Notes under the pieces: model-generated
Seen by the model: the letters and a program-made list of their open reading frames with translations, nothing else
What the model was told of the DNA's origin: nothing
The model's database searches: none
Position numbers and translations under genes: made by a program
Shown: one piece after another, positions 58,339-64,000 of the stretch
Position numbering within the stretch: position 1 is the first letter of the stretch
Layout: each line of letters opens with the position of its first letter
Assembly (NCBI GenBank): GCA_036927565.1
Contig: JAYESD010000008.1
Coordinates: forward strand, 117,393,498 to 117,457,497
Reading direction: 5' to 3'
From: Tuctoria greenei
Taxonomy: Eukaryota; Streptophyta; Magnoliopsida; Poales; Poaceae
DNA: 64,000 nucleotides

Positions 58339-59243
58339 TGATGAGTAAAAATTTTAGGCCCGATCTTCCAAAAGATAATGGATAAGTCGATTGATGAAGA
58401 TCTCGACATTGATGATCGGAGGCTCTCGAGTAGAACACGAAAAACCCCTGCAATTACTACACCACCGCTCCGTTGGTTATCAACCATACTTCACACGCTT
58501 GACCTTGCAAAGAAGGCTAATCCCTACAAGTGCATCTGAGAACACAGGCAAGAACGTAGAAGAAGCAATCTGAAATTGCTGAATTGGGGTTTTAGAAACC
58601 GATAAATGGCGGTATTTTTAATCTAAGCAAAACCTAATTGTTTATGTCGGCTACTATGGAGTACATATAGGTGGGAGGACGTACAAGGGGGTGTTGGGGT
58701 CGTGACCTAACCCTAAGACACGAAAATAATGGACATAGACTTGATACAAGGCCCAATGGCCAATACGGCGGCACAACACCCTGACAGATTCTGAACTCAA
58801 TTTTGTTTTGATTATTCCCGTCTACTATGTAAGAATTTTGACATGGGACCAGAACGATTGGAAATTCTATCCTCTTCTCTTTCCGTGCATATGTAGAACG
58901 TCCAAAACGGAGTTTGTATGCGTCCTGGGCGTCCGTTTTAGTGCGATCTGCTCCTGGACTCCGAGTTGGCCATGAATTTGAGTTGGGGTCGGTTTCCATC
59001 TTCTTTGAACGTAATATCTGGTCCTACACGCCCCTAAATCTTCCACCAATTACTCCTTGAACTTTTCCATGGATCCTAATGATAATTAAGTCATTAGGTA
59101 GCAATCTATTCTCAAAAATATATAAGGAAACATATAACAACGAGCTCACCTCTGAAATTAATTGGTGTGTGTGAATTCTATTGACTGCATCTTGTATGTT
59201 GAATAGAGTGTTGTGTATATCTATAGGAGTGATGTTGTCATCA
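58339..59243 (-). repeat. B2 5' LTR
   Basis: 905 bp, TGATGACAACATCAC...TTTACTCATCA on the minus strand, flanked by ACTAT. It lacks the 249 bp that begin each B1 LTR. Confidence 0.93.
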
Positions 59244-59248
59244 ACTAT

Positions 59249-61440
59249 GCTTGAATATAAAACTCCTAGGAAATTTTCGGCTGATGCAATTGCAACCGCT
59301 TGTTATGTCTCAAATCGAGTTTTCTTGCTAAGCTTGGGAAAACCCCATATGAGCTGCGATTTGGACATAGGTCTAGTGTCGCACACTTTATTGTCTTTGT
59401 TTGCAAATGTTTTGTTATGAAACATTGTAATATTGATAAATTTGAACCTACATCTGTTCATGACATGTTTCTTGGTTATCCATCTCATACTTGAGGCTAC
59501 CGTGTGTTTTTACTTGACACTAACATAGTTGTGGAGACTTGTGAGGTTTCTTTTGATGAAGCTAGCCCAGGTACTAACTCAAATATTGCAAGTCAAGATG
59601 CATATCCGGAGGGTGGGGGGAGTATTTTCATTGAAGGTGAGAAAGAAGTAATGTTGCTGCCCAAAAATTTAGCAGCTAATGACATCGTTCCAGCTCCTGA
59701 TATTTGTTCACAACCACCACAACGATCACCATTGCTGGTTCAGATCGTCCTCAAGTCACAAGCTCATCGACTTGTGGTGAACATGAAGATGAAGTTTGTC
59801 AAGTGTCTACTCCCCTCCGTATCCTCAAAAGTCATCCTCCACATCAAATTATTGGAAGCTTGCACGAACGAGTCACACGGTCCAAGTTCTTTGATTCAAA
59901 CTCTCATGCTCATTCTGCTTTCGTTGCTTCTTTTGAACCCAAAGATATATCACACACACTCACTAATGAATCTTGGTTATTGCCATGCAAGAAGAGTTAT
60001 AAAATTTTGAAAGAAATAATATTTGGAAACTTGTACCTCCACCTCATGATCACACTTTAATAGGAACTAAATGGGTGTTTCAAAATAAACAAAGTGAGGA
60101 TGGGGTTGTGGTTAGGAACAAAGCTAGGTTGGTTGCTCAAGGTTTCACACAAGTTGAAGGTCTAGATTTTGATGAAACTTTTGCTCCTGTTGCTATGTTA
60201 GAAGTCATGAGAATTTTATTAGCATTTGCTGCATCTAACAGTTTCAAATTATATCAAATGGATGTGAAAAGTGATTTTCTTAATGGCTACATAGATGAGG
60301 TTTATGTTAAGCAACCACCCGGTTTTGAAAACTAGATTTTCCTAATCATGTTTACAAACTGCCCAAAGCTTTGTATGGTCTTACACAAGCCCCTAGAGCA
60401 TTGTATGATAGGTTAAAAAATTCTTACTTGAAAAGGGGTTTACCGTGGGCAAAGTAGATAAAACTCTTTTTGTGCTTAAGCATGGCAATGACTCATTATT
60501 CGTTCAAGTTTATATGGATGATATTATCTTTGGTTGTGCTTCTCATAATCTTGTTCTAAGTTTTCAGCAATGATGGGTTCAGTATTTGAGATGAGTATGA
60601 TTGGAGAACCTACATACTTTTTAGGACTGCAAATCAAGCAAACCAAGGAGTAAACATATGTGCATCAAACGAAGTACACAAAAGACCTCCTAAGGAACTT
60701 CAACATGGAAAACAGCAAGCCACTTTAGACAACAGTGGTAACAACGTCTACACTTGAACTTGATGAAGAGGGTGAACCCGTTGGTCAAAAAGAATATTCA
60801 AGCATGATCAAGTCTATTTTTTACCTCGCGACATCAAGACCAAACATACAACTCAGTGTACGTCTTTGTGCAAGAATTCAAGCTTTCCTATGCGTTTCAC
60901 ATCGGCAAGCCGTCAAAAGGATTCTCAAGTATTTACATGGTACTCAAGAATTTGGCATTTTTCTTCCGTCTTCCTCAATCGTTACTTTCAAAGCTTTTTC
61001 GGATGCTGATTTTGGAGGTTGTAGGATTGATATGAAAAGTACTTCGGATGCTTGTCATTTTCTTGGTAATTCACTTGTTGCATGGTACTCTAGAAAACTA
61101 AATTCGGTTGCACAATCCACAGCTGAAACTGAATATGTAGCCGCTGCTAGCGCTTGCTCAAAAATTTTATGGATTGCTCAAACAGTTAAGGACTATGGGG
61201 TTGATTTAGATAGTGTTCCGCTATTTTGTGACAACACTAGTGCCATTTGCATTGCTAAAAACCCCGTGCAACATTCTAGGACAGCACATTGATATTAGAT
61301 ATCACGTTCTCCGTGATAATGTTGAAAAAGGAAACATTGTGCTTCACCATGTAGTGACCGAACAACAATTGGCTGAAAATTTTTACAAAACATTTAGATT
61401 TCACTCGTTTTTCATTCATTCGTAGTGAAATGGGAGTTAT
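59249..61440 (+). pseudogene. Copia A pol, second part (integrase end, reverse transcriptase, RNase H)
   Basis: It resumes the integrase (KFSADAIATACYVSNRVFL, KTPYELRFGHR, FLGYPSHT), then reverse transcriptase (ARLVAQGFTQVEGLDFDETFAPVA, YQMDVKSDFLNGY, 60075-60335). Further frames hold NHVYKLPKALYGLTQAP and a catalytic region near 60510 (Y-MDD type, reading YMDDIIFG). RNase H follows (EYSSMIKSIFYLATSRPNIQLSV, FSDADFGGCRIDMKSTSD, AQSTAETEYVAAAS, 60735-61292). Stops and shifts occur at about 59490, 60333, 60455, 60570 and 61290. The sequence is of the SIRE/Opie type. Confidence 0.87.
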
Positions 61441-62495
61441 GCATCCTCATGGCTTAAATTGAGGGGGAGTTTTGCAACTTGGTAAGTCTATGTGTGAATC
61501 TAAAATTAAAAATAATATGAGCATAAGTGGTTCATACATATATGACCTTGTGATTCCTTTTACATGCTGAAAGTTCTTACTACATTACTCGTATTATACA
61601 TTTTGTAGTTCTTGTCATGACTAGTAATTTAAATAATTACTTACACTAAATCTGGTCATGATTGAACTTTCTTGCTGTTTTGAACTTGTTGCATGCCCAC
61701 AATTGCTTTTAATCATGAAAACCAATCGATCAATAGTCCACACATTGAGCTTTTATGATTAAATAAAAATTGAAAAGATCAAGAGAATATGCATGCAGCG
61801 TACTTCTTCTATTGAGACTGCTTATCATTGAACTTTGATATGAACTTGGAAGGAGTTGTGTATTACGAAAACCATGTCCTTATGCTTTTGATTGTCAAAA
61901 GACATAGGCTTGGCTTGGTTGCTTAGAATAAAGCTGATGCGCCATATAATCTCTTGCAAATGTCATATGATCAAAATTTGTCCTTTAATGATAATGAAAA
62001 AAAAACTAGCAACATGTGTCATGCTTTCACGTTTTGAAATAGTTGAGTTTGTGAGATTATGTCTTGTTTAAATTGAAAAATTATACTTGATCTCTAGCAT
62101 GGCTTACACTACTTTATGTATCTAATTGATGTGATAGTGTAAGTTACTAGATAGTATAGTTTCAATGAGCTTTGTTTTATATGTATATATAAAATCATGC
62201 TCACAATAAAGTTAAAACTTCTCTTTTGAAACTTGCTGAATACATTGTCAAAGGGGGAGAAATTGGTCACACATTGCACGTTCACAAGTGTTTTTGCACA
62301 TTCACAAGTGTTTTTGCACGATTCTTCTCAGGGGAGTGTACATCCATAGGGGGAGAATTTTTGGGTTTCTTCTCATTTGATTTTTTATTTTCAAAATGGG
62401 GGAGAAAGTTTTTTCTCAAAAATGTTCATGAAATGTAAACGCGCTAATGTTTGGTTTCGTAGTAGTGTTGCCATGGCATTCATCATGGGAGAGAT
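61441..62495 (+). other. Copia A region after pol; several purine tracts, no ORF
   Basis: About 1 kb with no supported gene. GGGGGAG tracts occur at about 61463, 62253, 62349 and 62398. SIRE elements often have several such tracts and a post-pol ORF; here any ORF is gone. Confidence 0.6.
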
Positions 62496-63674
62496 TGTGA
62501 GACCTATGTGTTGAATACATTGGCAAAGTGGCTAAAAGTATGAGTTCACATGCAAAGTTTTGAGCTTACACCGTTACACCATGATACACATTGTCCAAAC
62601 TTGTCTCGATGCATATTGGGAGTAACGTCATTACTGTCGATAAGTCTGGACATTTTGAATATTTCAATGTGTCCTTGGGAGTAACGTTACCCTCGATGGT
62701 TTTGGACTGTTCAAACATCCATTATTCATATCAAGAGTAACAGTTACTCCGCGGAGTTTTCATATTGAGTTTGGATGCTCTATTTTCCTCTGTTTTAACT
62801 TACAATGTTTCAAACTTAGTTTTGGCTTAAAGGAAGATTTGCTTAGTATTCGTTTGCTATGTTTTTTGTGTGTTTTTGGTGGTTATGGCTGATATTGTTT
62901 TTGGTATGGTTTGCAACATGCTTATGTGAGGTGCTCACAAAAGATATTGTGTTTTTCGAACTAACGAGAGTCAAGTAGAGGAGTTGGGCTTGCAAAGATT
63001 TGGTTATTTGTTCATGTGTAGGTCTTGCTTGAGGTCAAGACATGGCTAGTGATGGGATCCATTGAACAAGTCTTAGGGAGAAGCTGGTTATATAAGCAAG
63101 GAAGGTCAGATCTCGTGGTGCATGATTTTCAAACTGTTCCTCTTATGTTTTGTTAAATAAAATTCGTAATTTTGAGGAGCTTTTATGCCTTGTTCGTCCA
63201 ACTTGGTTTGTCAATTCTTTCTCATCGAGTTTCTGCGCTGCCCGACCTTTCTTCGGTATTTTGATCATAACTCGCATTTTACAGATCCAACTGGCGTGAT
63301 TTTTTTGTGTTGTCTTCACAACTTAATTATGTGTCATTTGTGAAAATATCACAGTCATTGGATTTGTAGTTTTTGAGTTACACGAGTTTCTTTGCAGCGT
63401 AGCAGATCTGTTTGCTCTCTGTTAGAACAGATTGACCTTTGCTCAGAATTTTGGTCATAACATGAGTTTTACTCAACATTTTCTCGTGATTCTTATTTTT
63501 GTGTCTTCATGACTTGATTCTCTATGATATACCGGATTTGTCACGTTTTGTACACATTGGAAATGCTCAAACACACGATTTCTCTATCAAGTTGATTTTC
63601 TGTCGAGGGGTTTTTGTTGCTTCCGCTAAAAAAGTTTTAATCTACCATTTATCCCACCCTCTAGTACCTTTTCA
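62496..63674 (+). repeat. Copia A 3' LTR
   Basis: It starts TGTGAGACC after a purine tract (TGGGAGAGAT) and has TATATAAG near 63089. Its R-U5 matches 29650-30087. The end at ...CCCTCTAGTACCTTTTCA is by analogy with SIRE LTR ends. No intact partner LTR with the same U3 is in the window. Confidence 0.65.
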
Positions 63675-64000
63675 CGGGCTCTTCAATCTTACACAAATAT
63701 CTAGTGCTGTAAATGGAAGATTATCATTGATCACTAAAGATGGTAATGGCAAGTCAGAAGTCCTACTTAGCCTATCCGCACTCATGTGCTCCAAAAAATA
63801 TATTTCAAATGAATATTTCCACCCTTTTCAGTAAACTCCAATTAATTCTCTGCTTTTCTATAATACTCCCCCGCACTCACCATACTCCATAAAATGTATT
63901 CCATATCAACTACCATTCTTTTTTTGAATAATTTCGTTTTTTATCATATTTTCTGTTTGTCATTCTATTTTCTTTCTTTTTCTCAATGTTTTCCTTATGT
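63675..64000. other. Right flank; nothing recognised
   Basis: 326 bp of AT-rich sequence. I see no gene, repeat or element end that I can support. Confidence 0.5.

Larger units (their letters stand above)
43329..59243 (-). mobile_element. B2: gag-only LTR retrotransposon, split by G2
   Basis: On the minus strand: 5' LTR 59243-58339 (905 bp), primer site, leader, gag ORF, polypurine tracts, then a 3' LTR made of 55599-54744 plus 43378-43329 (906 bp together). The equal lengths and the ACTAT duplication fix the ends. It is the same family as B1, with shorter LTRs. Confidence 0.93.

Noticed and set aside
63499..63834. 111-aa ORF at the right edge
   Set aside because: It starts inside the copia A LTR and runs past its end; no family resemblance.

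Overview
The window looks like intergenic DNA from a large grass genome (Poaceae; that is an inference from the element families, and nothing here fixes the species). I see no single-copy host gene. Almost every base belongs to nested transposable elements: Ty1/copia elements of the SIRE/Opie type, Ty3/gypsy elements of the Tekay chromovirus and Tat types, a gag-only LTR family (called B here), and CACTA DNA transposons. Target-site duplications (TSDs) prove several nestings: B1 (CATGT/CACGT), CACTA-1 (ATT/ATT), B2 (ACTAT/ACTAT) and G2 (AAGCC/AAGCC).

Left half (1-29272). The 3' end of copia S1 (1-3069) sits in a CACTA remnant, CACTA-2 (3070-4155). CACTA-2 sits in a minus-strand gypsy element, G1 (gag-pol 4156-6151, primer site about 7990, 5' LTR from 8005 to 26397). 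The G1 LTR is interrupted by gag-only element B1 (8325-13147) and by complete transposon CACTA-1 (13441-23196). G1 itself lies in the antisense ORF of a Tat-type element whose 3' LTR ends at about 29272.

Right half (29273-64000). A broken copia LTR (29273-30087) abuts a truncated LTR of minus-strand copia S2 (30088-40523). Next comes copia A, whose pol gene is split at 43323/59249 by gag-only element B2 (43329-59243). B2 is split in its own 3' LTR by the Tekay gypsy element G2 (43379-54738). Copia A resumes at 59249 and ends in a 3' LTR at about 63674.

Two cargo systems stand out. First, CACTA-1 carries a five-exon gene for a SUMO-conjugating E2 (SCE1/UBC9-like, catalytic Cys kept) and, on the other strand, a transposon gene ending in a Ulp1-type SUMO protease domain with its His-Asp-Cys triad. 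So genes resembling a SUMO writer and a SUMO eraser travel in one transposon, and the E2 recurs in CACTA-2. Second, G2 has an extra ORF before gag whose first residues copy the histone H3 tail (MARTKTTPRKSTGG) and whose end is a long acidic tail, in an element whose integrase ends in a chromodomain-type region. Most other ORFs are decayed by stops and frameshifts, listed per feature.
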